A stretch of DNA of 64,000 nt from Clitoria ternatea (taxonomy: Eukaryota > Streptophyta > Magnoliopsida > Fabales > Fabaceae): NCBI GenBank assembly GCA_037962975.1, contig CM075673.1:162770667-162834666 (forward strand), in the 5' to 3' direction. Under the pieces are notes generated by a model. That model did no database searches. It was not told where the DNA came from and saw only the letters and a program-made list of their open reading frames with translations. A program made the translations under genes and the position numbers. Positions 9,782-20,855 of this stretch are shown here, piece after piece. How positions within the stretch are numbered: the stretch's first letter is position 1; each line of letters opens with the position of its first letter.

Positions 9782-12115
9782 TTTTTTTTGACATCAAGAT
9801 AAAAACTTCATTTAGAACAAACTAGACAACACTAGCTACAATATATAAAGAGATAAAATCTAGTGGTTCCTCTATCCAAACCATATTTGGATAATCAAAA
9901 GCTTTGCTAGCCAATGTATGAGCTACCCCATTACAATCTCTTCTATTAAAATTAAATTCTATGAACTCAACCATTAAGCAAATCATTTCAGTCAACAAGG
10001 TAATGAGAAATTGAAGGGTATTTTTTATGATCCTTCAAAGCTTGCAATAACAAAGGAATCTGTTGCCACCACAAGACATTCCACATCCCACTACTTAATA
10101 ACATTTAAATCCCACCTTCCTGCCAAACATTCAGCCATCAAAGAATTGATTCTTCCTCGCATAATAAGTTGTTCCTTGAGACTCATCATTAGAATAACGA
10201 AGTACTAAACCAAAATTTGTACCATCTAAACCTGTCCACCCGACATCAATCTTAAGTTTCAAAAGGCTATCAATAGGAGTCCAAACCTTTGAATTATTTC
10301 TAGCACTAGTATGCTCACATTTCCTAGACTCATGTCACTCTTGAAGCAAACTCAATAGAATGTACCACCTCATTTGCAATAGGGGTCTTTTGCTGAAAAA
10401 TAAGAGTCAGCAGCCAATCATATGATGTAATAAATCACCACCACTTGTCCTAGCTATTTGTTTGAGGAATCATTCATAAGCATTGAAATCCAATTAATCA
10501 CATCCGTTTGATTAGTTATAGACACTTTAACATGAGACAAATTTCAATGATCCAAAGACCAAGGACAATAAACAAAAATATGATTTTGACACTCATTCAC
10601 ACTTTGACCACATAAATCACACCCGATACCCAAATCAACTCCAGGACTCCTCAAATTATTTTGGTAAGATTACACATTTTTCATCAACTTATAGAGAAAA
10701 TGTTTTATCTTTAGTGGGAAATTTATGTTCCACACTTTTTTTTTTTTATCAAAAGTGCTTGATGATGATGTGGTCGTATCAATAATTTTGAAAGCTTGAA
10801 CAAACTCATAAGCACTATGAACAAAATACTAAACCCTAAAACCTTGATTGGGACCAACTAAGAGGGATGCACTTTATTTTTTCTGCTTCCAGCAGATGAA
10901 AAATAGTATCAACCAAATCATGATTCCATTACCTAATATTAGGCAATTCAAGATCAATAACAAATTGGACATCTTCCTCTAAAGTTGGTATAAAAATAGG
11001 CTTCCCGTGGTCGTTACTTGGAATCCAATTGTCCTCCCAAATGTGAATCGAAGTCTATTAGCTAATTCTCCATTTTGCACATCTAATAATAACATCCCTT
11101 GCATTCCATAGACTCTTCCACACATACCTGGATGATAGCCTAATTTTGCATTTAAAAGATTACTTATAGGGAAATACCTTACCTTTAGAGACTTATACAA
11201 AACTGAATTTTTGAGTAGTACTCAATCTCCAAACTTGTTTAACAAGCATGACATCATTACAAATTTTACAAAACTGAATTTTTGAGTAGTACTCAATCTC
11301 CAAACTTGTTTAACAAGCATGACATCATTACAAATTTTCAAGTCCCTAAAACCAGAACCTCCTATTTCCTTTGGTTTACATAACTTTTTCGACTTCATCC
11401 AATGAATTCTCCTTTCATCCCTTTTTTGTCTCCACAAAAAATTTTCCATCATTGAGTCCATATTAGAATAAACTCCCACTGGTATTTTTGAAACAACTTA
11501 TCACACAAGGAGGAATAAGTTGGACCACGGATTTTAACAAAACACCATTCCCTGCCCGCGACTAAGTTTTTTCCTTCCACCTTTTTAATTTTGATGCCAT
11601 CCTATCTTACATAGAAGAAAAAGTTTGTTTATTGAATTTTTCTACAATTGTAGGAAAACCTAGATATTTGTCATGATGAGCAACGATCTTAACATCTAAG
11701 TTTTGTTGGATCAAAATTTTAACATTATCTCAAATATTATGACTGAAAGATAGCTCTAACTTATCCAAATTAACTCTTTGATCAGAAACAAATTCATAAC
11801 TTCTGATGACATTTATAATACTCCTAGCTTTAGAATCTCAAAAAAAGACTATCATCCACAAAGAAAAGATGACTAATAGCAGGATCAGATCTTGCAATTC
11901 TCATGTCATGTAAAGAACCCATTTCCTCTTCCTTATATAGCAAACCCAAAAACACTTCAGCACACAAAATAAATAAAGGACATCTGAGACCCCTTTTTGA
12001 AACAAAAGACTCCAGAGGTGAACCATTCAAAAGAATAGAATATGACATAATTGAGACATAGTTATAATAAGTTGGACAATGTGAGTAGGAAATTGAAAAG
12101 CACAAAGGGCATCAT
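9782..12115 (-). pseudogene. 5'-truncated L1-type LINE relic (reverse transcriptase and RNase H)
   Basis: On the minus strand, the end at 9789-9782 is a run of eight A, the poly(A) tail. Going upstream, 9.85-10.2 kb encodes an RNase H-like part (KLKIDVGWTGLDGTNFGLVL, GVAHTLASKAFD). 10.9-11.2 kb matches the zf-RVT linker (LYKSLKVRYFPISNLLNAKL). 11.2-11.5 kb gives IHWMKSKKLCKPKEIGGSGF, and 11.83-12.1 kb the RT core with FVDDSLFLRF (the FADD-like catalytic motif) and GSPLESFVSKRGLRCPLF. Many stops and frameshifts interrupt the frame, so it is dead. The 5' end is lost around 12.1 kb, as usual for target-primed insertion. I did not find a convincing target duplication. The relic lies tail-to-tail with NUDCD2. 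Confidence 0.85.
11196..11337. repeat. 71-bp tandem duplication inside the LINE relic
   Basis: Bases 11196-11266 are repeated at 11267-11337 with almost no differences, so the duplication is recent compared with the decay of the LINE frame around it. Confidence 0.9.
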
Positions 12116-13537
12116 ATCATAAAAGACCTCCAATTTTGTTTGGCTTGTGAAATATGTTGCAATATAACAACTTGCCTTTGTGAAATTGGTACTAAGAGTT
12201 TGTGAAATTTCTTTTTGCCTATGACAAGTTTAACAATATTCAATGAAATTTTTCCATGTTTGATATTTTATTGTCTGTAGGCTAGGAAAATTGTTAGTAT
12301 TTTTGTAAAGTTTAAAATAGTTTCTATTATGATTATGATTCAACCATATGTTCAAGTTTAGGGTCTAGGGTTTAGGTTTTAAGAGAGTATATCAATTTTT
12401 TTCAATAATACTTTTATGCTAATATTAAAAATGGAAAGAATATGAAATATAATACATAAGAACAATTGAGATAAAATGAGAAAATATCTAATTGTGTTTT
12501 ATACAATATATATATTATTTTTAATAAGTAATTTTCTCATTGTTGATAGCTAAATTGAAATAAAGAAAATAGATATTTAAGCATATGACTTTAGAATGCC
12601 CTTTGGGTGACCATTCTCATGTGATGACATTAATCATCAAAAATACGAGAGTGATCAAAATTTGAAAGATTCATGTAATTTTTTTTAAATATTCTAATCA
12701 TACTAAACATATTTATAACATTCTTGAAAAGTATAATTCCTATAAAATATAATTCCTGGGAAACATAATTCTAAGGATTCAAATAAATATTCATGTATCA
12801 AACACCCCTAAAGGCATTATTTTGAAATTTTGAAAAATAAATTTAACAAAAAATTGTAATAGACTAATATCACATTTAAACTTTATTTGGATTGCGTGAG
12901 AAAATAGAATGCAAAAATACAAAAGAGTGGAAAATAGAATAGAACATATGTCTTTTGGATGGATAGAATGTAGCACTCTCGGTTAACTAGGGCATTCCTT
13001 TCCACTGAATCGCCCTTCTTAACTGAGAGGTTACGAATTTTAAGAAAATGCATGGAATTTTTTTTTGCACGAGAAACAATGGTGGATCAAGATCTTTAGT
13101 AGAAACATTTTTATACATCACATGGTCTCAACAGAAACTTACATATTCTGAATGGTAGGGGCACACAGGCTCCTAAAATGCAAACATAATTCACCCTGAT
13201 TACTACTTCTTCGAGCTGGGGATACAACCGCATCCGCTGCGTAATTCTGATACCGATCTTCATTCCCATCTAGCCTATCCTTTACAACCTAGAGTGCGTA
13301 TTTAAATATACATAAATAGAAACCATAAAACAAGTGGGGTAAATTTACCTCATTCCAACCTCATTGGAAAACATGCAAAGTATCACGCCTAATAGATTTC
13401 ACATACACAGATAAATCGTTAAGTGAATTATTTCTACTATAAATTCATACCATTTCCTTTACCCTAAGTGTCTTTGATATGTGCCTAGTCTCTTAATGAG
13501 TCAAGATTCTACAATAATAATCCAATCCATTTCTAGG
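12116..13537. other. AT-rich spacer, no gene seen
   Basis: Only short open frames without codon structure. A short run of TTTAGGG-like words at 12357-12380 is too short and irregular to be telomeric. Confidence 0.6.
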
Positions 13538-13542
13538 GAAGC

Positions 13543-14040
13543 TGTAACGCCCCGGCCGCTTTTCAGGAATGAACGACTCGCCCCACAGACCAACACGAGA
13601 CCTTTCCAATGTGCTTTTGCCCTCACTCACACATTTCCTGAGAACTTCCCAGGAGGTCACCCATCCCAGAATTACTCCAAGTTAAGCACGCTTAACTTTG
13701 GATTTTTTAAGTGATAGGCTACCGAAAAGGCTAATGTATTTGTTGGTATAGGTAGTACGAATTCATTTCTTTAAGCTATCCTCGACTGTATAGTCCCATA
13801 CCTATACAGTATTTGGATCCCTCTCATTCCGGTATGTATTCAATTCGTTCATGTGTCCCTCCCACTGGAAGCCTGTCAGGAGCCGCTCCTTGTCCGTGCC
13901 CATGCATCGGCGATCACTCCCCGCCCTCAACAGTGCCCGAGATGTCACATTCCCCGCTGGAAGCCTGCCAGGAGCCGCTCCTTGTCCGTGCCCATGCACC
14001 GGCGATCACTCCCCGCCCTCAACAGCGTCGGGATGTCACA
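13543..14040 (-). repeat. Cassandra 3' LTR (498 bp, end duplicated)
   Basis: Compared with the 406-bp partner, the last roughly 92-97 bp (from CTGGAAGCCTG to the GATGTCACA end) are present twice, the first copy ending at about 13949. The 5S-derived box lies at about 13640-13700. Confidence 0.9.
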
Positions 14041-14110
14041 TGCCCACCAGCTTCCGCCTGGTTCATCCTCGAACCATACCATACTAGGAGAGGCTAGGCT
14101 CTGATACCAC

Positions 14111-14516
14111 TGTAACGCCCCGACCGCTTTTCAGGAATGAACGACTCGCCCCACAGACCAACACGAGACCTTTCCAATGTGCTTTTGTCCTCACTCACAC
14201 ATTTCCTGAGAACTTCCCAGGAGGTCACCCATCCCAGAATTACTCCAAGTTAAGCACGCTTAACTTTGGAGTTCTTAAGTGATAGGCTACCGAAAAGGCT
14301 AATGCATTTGTTGGTATAGGTAGTACGGATTCATTTCTTTAAGCTATCCTCGACTGTATAGTCCCATACCTATACAGTCTTTGGATCCCTCTCATTCCGG
14401 TATGTATTCAATTCGTTCATGTGTCCCTCCCACTGGAAGCCTGCCAGGAGCCGCTCCTTGTCCGTGCCCATGCACCGGCGATCACTCCCCGCCCTCAACA
14501 GCACCGGGATGTCACA
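14111..14516 (-). repeat. Cassandra 5' LTR (406 bp)
   Basis: Near-identical to the left LTR apart from scattered substitutions. The 5S-derived box, at about 14208-14275, includes sequence like the internal promoter region of 5S RNA and could be bound by RNA polymerase III factors. That is established for Cassandra in general, inferred here. Confidence 0.9.
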
Positions 14517-14521
14517 GAAGC

Positions 14522-16432
14522 TAACATACAGTTATGCCCAACAGTCATTATGTTCTTTCTTTATCTATTCTGTTACTTATTTATAATCCTCTCATAACAA
14601 CCTACTCAGTTTCCAAACCTTTATCATTTACTTAACCCAAACCATATTCTTATAGGCATATAGAACCAATTAATTATCATTTATTATTGTGTTAGACCCT
14701 ACAATCTCCTAGTGAACCAACACCAGATCATTATGATATACCATAAAGGTTTCTAACTAGTGTGACTAACAATTATCTACTCGATATTAGTCATAATCTT
14801 TCAAGTAGGGATTAATTATTTTCATACGACACAACAATCAATTCCTTAACAAGAGCATGTTATACAGTCACACTAATCAAATACAGATATTCTCAGCATC
14901 ATATAGTTCACAATCATAATCATAACGTGGTTAGTCATTTAAGATGCTATGCATGAGTTAGGTGTATTATGATCGTCTCATCATTAAGTATTTCATGAAT
15001 GTGTATGAGGGCCCCTTCCAACATCATACTCATCAGAGTCGTCCTGCCTTAGTCTCACACTGAGCACACGCTTTTGTACTAGAGCGGCCGAAGCTCATCA
15101 AGTTCACCACAACGTCAACGTCTCATAAATGTGATCACACTCAGAAGAGTAATAGGAACTTGGTACTACACGACCATAGTAACACTTGTTCTAGTCAGGG
15201 TATACCTGGTTGGCCTGCGAATTGCTTGGCTCCAGATGCAACTCCAGGCTATTGGGTGAACTCGACCCGATTATACCCCTGAGACCTAAATAAGGATATA
15301 AATGCTCATGTCTTTTAGCATACCCCTTACTGTGTGCTTTAGTATTGAGTTTCCAAAGGTGATTTCTAATGTACATGATGCCTACATGATGCACACCCAT
15401 AACATCTCAATATTCACTAATCTTTATTATTGTCACCGAGTAGGGTCCTACCTTGATAAGTCCTTTGTCCTTAATATTGCGTTTAAGGCTTATTAGGACT
15501 AAATCTTTCTCAAAGAATTTCCTTATACTTGACCAAACTTTCTGACCCATTTGCCAATACTTCATTAACAACTGTCCTTATGGTTACAGGATACATAAAC
15601 TCATAAATTTTTACTTACTTAGGATTTCTTCAAAAACTTTGTTAGCCATCCCTCTCTTTTAAAATAAAGTTACATGAATGTGATAAACCTTGATAGATTA
15701 ATATCCTTCATAAGTCAAATCTCCAAAATATTTGATCGTGTATATATATATATATATATACACTCATCCCCAAGTCCCTAGTCTTCATTAAGAGTGTGCA
15801 CTACTTAAAGTTGGGGTTGGAGGTCTAGAGATATTATAAGTTTGTTGTTTTACACTAGTACTGTTGTAGCAAACATCATCTTGCAACATTGATTATTATG
15901 GGACTTTGTTCTTCAATGTTTAAATAACTTTAACTACATTAACCAACTTTCCTTAAAAATTGGAATTAGTTAAGAGGTTCTTATATTAAGGATATAAATC
16001 TTCATACATAAAAGGGATTTCTAACGGACCTTTAAGAAATGTTAGCGGCGACACTCAATTTTATCACTAAAGTGCATCACAGAGCACCACGAGGAGTAAC
16101 TGCTCGTCATTACTCTTTGGCCATTGCTAAGGAGGTCGCTGGCGATGAACAACTTTTTGATTGAATTCAATAAGATTAAATGAGTTTGACCAATACCTTA
16201 ATGAATGTGACAATTTTTTATGCTTATATTAGACATAGGAGATAGTATACGTTAGGTTATTCTAACAGTGGATTAACATAAGAATGCATGAGGGGAAAAT
16301 AAAATTTAGTATATTAATTATAAGTAAGAAATACTCCAAATGTTACATGGGAGAAAATAAACAATGGGTGTAATTATCAATATAAAATAACCATTGCAAA
16401 ATTGTTTGCGAGATAAAATATTAAAGGGCAAA
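14522..16432. other. Spacer, no gene seen
   Basis: AT-rich with a TA run at 15742-15762. Open frames here are short and lack codon structure. A GC-richer patch at 16045-16150 has GCGACACT and GTCGCTGGCGATG words that might be a CACTA scrap but has no termini. Confidence 0.5.
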
Positions 16433-16633
16433 TCATGATTGGCTAGGAGTATCATCACCACGACACCTAAGTGTTGGGTTGCAGCCACGGGTGTAAGCGT
16501 TTTCACTCTTCTTATGATTTTGATTAGAAACTGGTTTTCCCTTCCCTAGTGCATCTTTATATTTATTATCTTCTGTGCCATGGTTGAATATAACCATGCT
16601 AAGAAGAAGGAAACAAAAAAACCAAGCCTTCAT
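16433..16633 (-). CDS. Small secreted RALF-like peptide
   Basis: A 66-residue single-exon frame. Residues 1-20 form a signal peptide (Met, Lys, Trp, then a Phe/Leu/Val-rich core). The mature part is hydrophilic and ends in NAYTRGCNPTLRCRGDD with Cys51 and Cys57, which matches the C-terminal Y-x-R-G-C...R-C-R signature of rapid alkalinization factors. Those peptides act outside the cell on CrRLK1L receptor kinases. The usual YISY motif and the first cysteine pair are absent, so it belongs to a divergent or reduced class, or only resembles RALF. A TATA-like box sits only 28-37 bp upstream of the ATG, which would leave almost no leader. The neighbours are transposons. Assignment rests on motif only. 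Confidence 0.6.
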   Translation of the reverse strand: MKAWFFCFLLLSMVIFNHGTEDNKYKDALGKGKPVSNQNHKKSENAYTRGCNPTLRCRGDDTPSQS

Positions 16634-16660
16634 AGTGGAATTTGGTTGTCCCTTAGATGT

Positions 16661-16670
16661 GTTTTATATA
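16661..16670 (-). promoter_or_regulatory. TATA-like box of the RALF-like gene
   Basis: The minus strand reads TATATAAAAC. Transcription would be expected to start about 30 bp downstream, within a few bases of the ATG at 16633. A weaker upstream start may be used instead. Confidence 0.5.
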
Positions 16671-16679
16671 TTTGTGATG

Positions 16680-17323
16680 TTATTGTTATGAGTCTCTTCT
16701 TAATATTACAAATGTATGAGCATTAAGTATTCCATATTTATACATTCTAGTTTACTATCTATTGTTACAATCAACATATAGGTTTTTAACTTATGGATAG
16801 AAAACTAGGTTTATTTTTAGTTATATGTTTCTGGGGTGTAGAAATGGTTATTAACTTGTTTGATCGTTATTAATTACATGTGGGAATATTTTCATATAAA
16901 TTTATCATTAACATTATTATAATTTCTAAATTCCCACAATCATATGAAAAAAATAATGCTTGGTCACCCTATGGAGATTAATAAGTAAAATGTTGGTTAA
17001 GTATCTTTTTTTGTTTTAAGATTTTTAGTTCTTGCTTGTTTATAAAATTATTGAAGTACCACATTTACGGTTGATGAAGCCAAGTTATGATATTAAGATA
17101 AAAGGGATCGTCATCCTATAAGTTAGCAACAAAGACTATATGTTCTATATTTTTTTGGGTTATGCGTAAATGTCCAATGTCCTACTAATTTTATGTTCAA
17201 AATGTCTTGTCGTGAGGGGCTACTACAATCTTTAAGATCTTAGGCAATTGAAGTGAAAAATTGTGTTCTTAAATTTAGGCCATAGTTTTTTGTGGCATGT
17301 CGTAGGTGTTTATGATCTATTGG
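16680..17323. other. Spacer before the transposon nest
   Basis: AT-rich, without recognisable genes or repeats. Confidence 0.5.
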
Positions 17324-18869
17324 AATATTGTAACATCCCGGAAATTTATAGAAAATTTTGAGAAGTGGAGAATATTAATAATTGTTTTTAGGAATTTATT
17401 TGATATTTTTATGAATTATGGGTTAATTATAAAAGGTGTGATTAGAAGAAGAGAGGTTTAATTTAAATCTTTAAAGAAATTGTAAAGGAAATGGAGAAAT
17501 GACCAGCTGAGTAGGTAACTGGTTGGAAGTGACCGGTTGGGAAGGTGACCGGTTGCCATGAGTTAAATAAAGGTTTCTCTCTCTCAATCATTCACTTTCT
17601 GCGAGAACCTTCTTCTTCTTCTTCACCTGTTCCTTTTCTCCTTCTCCTTCCTCCATCATCGAAGAGCTGTAAGCTTTGAAGGAAGGTCCCTTTTTCATCA
17701 AACCTTAAAATAGTTGCATAGCCGAGACAGTGATTTCAAGGTGAGTTCTTTGGATCGTTTGAGTTTATTATCTTGCCCATTTTGTTTCTTTTCTGGACGA
17801 ATAGCCATGTGAGGAGGAGTACTGTTCCGATCTCCACTCCTCTTGAGCCTGGAAATGGCCCTTTAACTGTGTGGGTGGTGGTGTGACGTTAACGTTCCAA
17901 ACCTGTAGGTGGTGGAACGAACACTGTGGAACACTTGAGGAGGCTGGTGCTGGAACGGAGGAGGAACAGTGAACCCAACGATTGTTGAAGCGTGGAACAG
18001 AGGTAAGAGGGTATTCGGGTTATAATTAATTAGAATAGGACATACTGTCCGAGTCATTGTAATGACTGTGAACCGAGTGAGAGTTGATGCTGAATGAAAA
18101 CTGTGTGCATATGTATATGAATGTACGTATGAATGTGCACACCGATCGGTTTAGGATTGTGTGTGTGTGTGTGTGACTTTGCTGAATGAAATTTGAGAAT
18201 GTATGAGTATGCATGTGTGTGAGCACCGATCAGTTTCTGATCGTGTGTATGTGACTAGAGGAGTATTTGATGTTGTGATAATTGTGATGATGCCGAATGA
18301 ATTGTATATGAATGTGAAAGAATGCATGTATATGTATGGACACCGATCGGTTTCTGATCGTGTGTGTGGTATATTCCGATTGAAAGTGAATTAAATGATG
18401 CTGTGACAATTGGTGTTTTGTGGTAATGTGAAGTCGGGTTTGACAAACAGGTCACCCGAGTGATGTTGTTAATGAGTCGGGTTTGACAAGCAGGTCGCCC
18501 GAGTGATAATGTGATGGATGGGCTTGACAAGTCGGTCGCCCTGTGATGAGAGCACATGCCAGTTTCTGGTAGTTGCATTTGTTGATTGATGATGATATGA
18601 AATGATTGAAATGTGATTGTGGTATTGGATGGCCGACGGTATATGTTACCCTCGTTTTTGGCTTCAGTGGTCAAGCAGGACCCAGTTAAGCTACCCAGAG
18701 GTCTATGACCCAGTGGTTGAGGGGGAGTCAAGCAGGACTCGGTGAACCAAGCAGGGTTCACGGGGTGTCAAGTAGGACCCCCAGCTGAAGGCCAATCCTT
18801 TAGTATCCGGATACTAGGCGTCGATTTTGTGAGTCAGTTGTGACAATTGATGACTTGATGGTTTTGCCG

Positions 18870-19435
18870 AATGCAATTTGTTATAATTGCCGAATGAGAA
18901 TTTGATATATTTGATAAGTATGATTTGACGTATTTGCTGAGTACAGTTTGATGTATTTGCCGAGTGTGAAGTATTATAATTGATGAGTATGATGTGTATA
19001 TTTGCCGAATGCAATTTGATACAATTGCTGAGTATAATGATATACTTGCCGAGTGAGATAATTGCCAAGTATGAATTGTTATATTTGCTGAGTGTGATGG
19101 CTATGTTTGCCGAGTGTGAATTAGTTTTAATTGCCGAATGAAAATTGAAATAATTGCTGACTGATGTTATATTTTCGGAGTGGAAAATTGTTATGTTTGC
19201 CGAGTATGAATTATTGTACTTGCAGAGTGAGAATTGATGAGTATGATGTTATATTTACCGAGTGCAATTTTATTGTATCTGATGAATGTGAACTGTCATA
19301 ATTTGCCGAGTGTGATGGTTATAATTGCCGAGTGAGAAATGCAATAAGTGCCGAGTGTTAATTGCTATGATTGCCGAGTGTGAGTGTATTGCTGACTGTG
19401 AGTAAATGCCGAGTGAAATGTGCAGTTTGAGAATA
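18870..19435 (+). repeat. Degenerate GCCGAGTG array in solo LTR A
   Basis: About 20 units of (T)TGCCGAGTG/TTGCTGAGTG occur every 20-35 bp with variable AT-rich spacers. Solo LTR C carries a matching array, and LTR B has related CCGAGTGAAA units. Confidence 0.85.
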
Positions 19436-20004
19436 AAGGAATCGGACGAAGTTTATACTCGTATTTTATGATGCTAAACACTCACCCTTGCTGTGGTTTA
19501 CATTTTTAGTAACCAGTGACAGGGAAGAGGTCGGAGCCATGGAGGTGCGCCAAGTGGAGGATTGATGCCAAGGAACCGAGTGGTTTTGAAATGAATGTAA
19601 TATATATATATTTTGAGTTTTCTGAGTGATGCTATATGATTGAGTTGAACTAATTTTGAATCGGTATGCCGACTAATGTGAACATAAATTTGTTATGTAA
19701 TCGGTATTAAATTTCTTGAGTGTTTGCTGTAGTAAGGTCGATTACCGGGTGAGGGCCGGTTGATTTGGTGCCTATCTCGCTCGAGTATCCTGTCTCTTTT
19801 CGAGTAAAAATTAGAGAGCTTTTTCGAGTGAAGGAAGGATGGGATGTTCCCGAGTGAGGTATACCCGAGAGAAACAGTTTCCGAGTGAATGAAAGCTAAG
19901 AGTTTTCCGAGTGATGAAATTGTAAGCTGTTACTGAGTGACACATAACCGAGTGGTCCTTTTCCGAGCGAAACCCCGACTCGTGAGTTTGGTTCGCCGTG
20001 TGGC

Positions 20005-20040
20005 ATTCGCTCAAGCGAGTCGACACTCGCTTAAGCGAAT
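20005..20040. repeat. 36-bp near-perfect hairpin at the LTR A 3' end
   Basis: The arms are ATTCGCTCAAGCGAGT and ACTCGCTTAAGCGAAT: 16 bp with one mismatch around a 4-bp loop. The same hairpin recurs in LTR C at 32018-32053. Confidence 0.88.
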
Positions 20041-20295
20041 CAGGGGCTCGCTCAGGCGATTGACCCCTGACTCTGTTTTTCTTCTTTCGCTGTTTCTGAA
20101 TAACTCTATTTTATTAATGGTTTCAGTTCCAAACGATTTCAGCCGGTTATTACTATTTTAAGTATGATTTTATTATTTTGAATATATTTAATAAATGTAA
20201 TTATTATTTTATATTGAGACCGGGTGGATTTTTATTAAAAGTGAAAAAAAATCTATTGTGAAAAATGAGAAAATTGACGAGGGTCGTCACAAATA

Positions 20296-20800
20296 TGTTA
20301 GAAATCTTTCTTATATTTCAAATGTTTTAGGTTCCACATTGTTTGACTTTCAACTCTTTATAGGTTTTATATATACATATTGGATTTAAGGTGGTAAATA
20401 AGCTGGAAAAGAAGTGGGCTTTTGCCTAAACGAGCTTGGAATTATTCTTTATTTATTTAAATTTTGAATTTGAAAAGCCTATATGTAAAAATTTAGGTGG
20501 TTACGATTTATGTTTTAAAGGAAACATTAAATGCATAATAATTTACCAATTAATTCTTATCATGATTATATTTTATTTCTTAACGTTTTTGTCATTAGGT
20601 ATTGTAATTGTTAGATTATTCTTTCTACTTTTGATATCTTTTCCTTTTTAATCACAATCAATGTTGTACTTGATTTTTACACAGAAAATATACTGTGTTA
20701 TAGGTTTTCTCTTTTTGCCTTTTACCTTTGCTAGTTTTGATACCTGCCTTCACGCATAAGGGCTACTATATTATGGGGAGTCACGCCTTAGGCACATAAG
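20296..20800 (+). repeat. Possible 5' LTR of the Ty1/copia relic
   Basis: The block starts TGTTAGAAATC exactly at the right target duplication of solo LTR A and precedes the copia gag. It includes GGTTCCACATTG and a TATA-like TTTTATATATAC (about 20,366). The 3' boundary and the primer site are not clear. Confidence 0.35.
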
Positions 20801-20855
20801 TGTGTTCTCACACGCCTCAACCACTTTTTTTTCCTATAATTTTAGGGTTTATCTC

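Larger units (their letters stand above)
13543..14516 (-). mobile_element. Complete Cassandra TRIM retrotransposon
   Basis: Two LTRs (13543-14040, 14111-14516) begin TGTAACGCCCCG and end GATGTCACA, enclosing only 70 bp. The element is flanked by a perfect 5-bp target duplication GAAGC (13538-13542 and 14517-14521). Inside, next to the right LTR, the minus strand starts TGGTATCAGAGCC, the initiator-Met tRNA primer binding site, so the element runs on the minus strand with its 5' LTR on the right. Both LTRs contain 5S rRNA-derived sequence in element sense (plus-strand CCCAGGAGGTCACCCATCC and AAGTTAAGCACGCTTAACTT), the hallmark of Cassandra. It has no coding capacity and would depend on enzymes of other elements. 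The left LTR is 92 bp longer because its end is duplicated. Confidence 0.93.
17329..20291 (+). mobile_element. Solo LTR A (2963 bp) of a Tekay-like gypsy element
   Basis: Starts TGTAACATCC and ends GTCGTCACA. It is flanked by a perfect 5-bp target duplication AATAT (17324-17328 and 20292-20296), with no internal coding region, so it is a solo LTR left by recombination. It aligns along most of its length with solo LTR C, with shared blocks such as CCGGTTG words, GATGAGAGCACATGCCAG, TTTTTGGCTTCAGTGGTCAAG and GTAACCAGTGACAGGGA. A promoter-like TTAAATAAAGG precedes a CT-rich start region (17,563-17,590). Three units of the CACCGATC(G/A)GTTT type lie at 18,139, 18,223 and 18,341. The TGTAACATCC ends and great length recall chromovirus Tekay/Del LTRs; this lineage call is inference. 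Confidence 0.85.

Noticed and set aside
12357..12382. TTTAGGG-like words suggesting an interstitial telomere
   Set aside because: Three irregular units only; expected by chance in AT-rich plant DNA.
13802..14104. Four overlapping open frames on both strands with Cys/Pro/Ser-rich products
   Set aside because: They lie wholly within the Cassandra LTR and its duplicated end, which is non-coding.
13640..14275. 5S rRNA-like segments
   Set aside because: They are the partial, diverged 5S-derived parts of the Cassandra LTRs, not functional 5S genes.
17863..19068. His/Thr-rich and Ser-rich open frames on the minus strand
   Set aside because: They are read from the TG-rich and GCCGAGTG repeats of solo LTR A.
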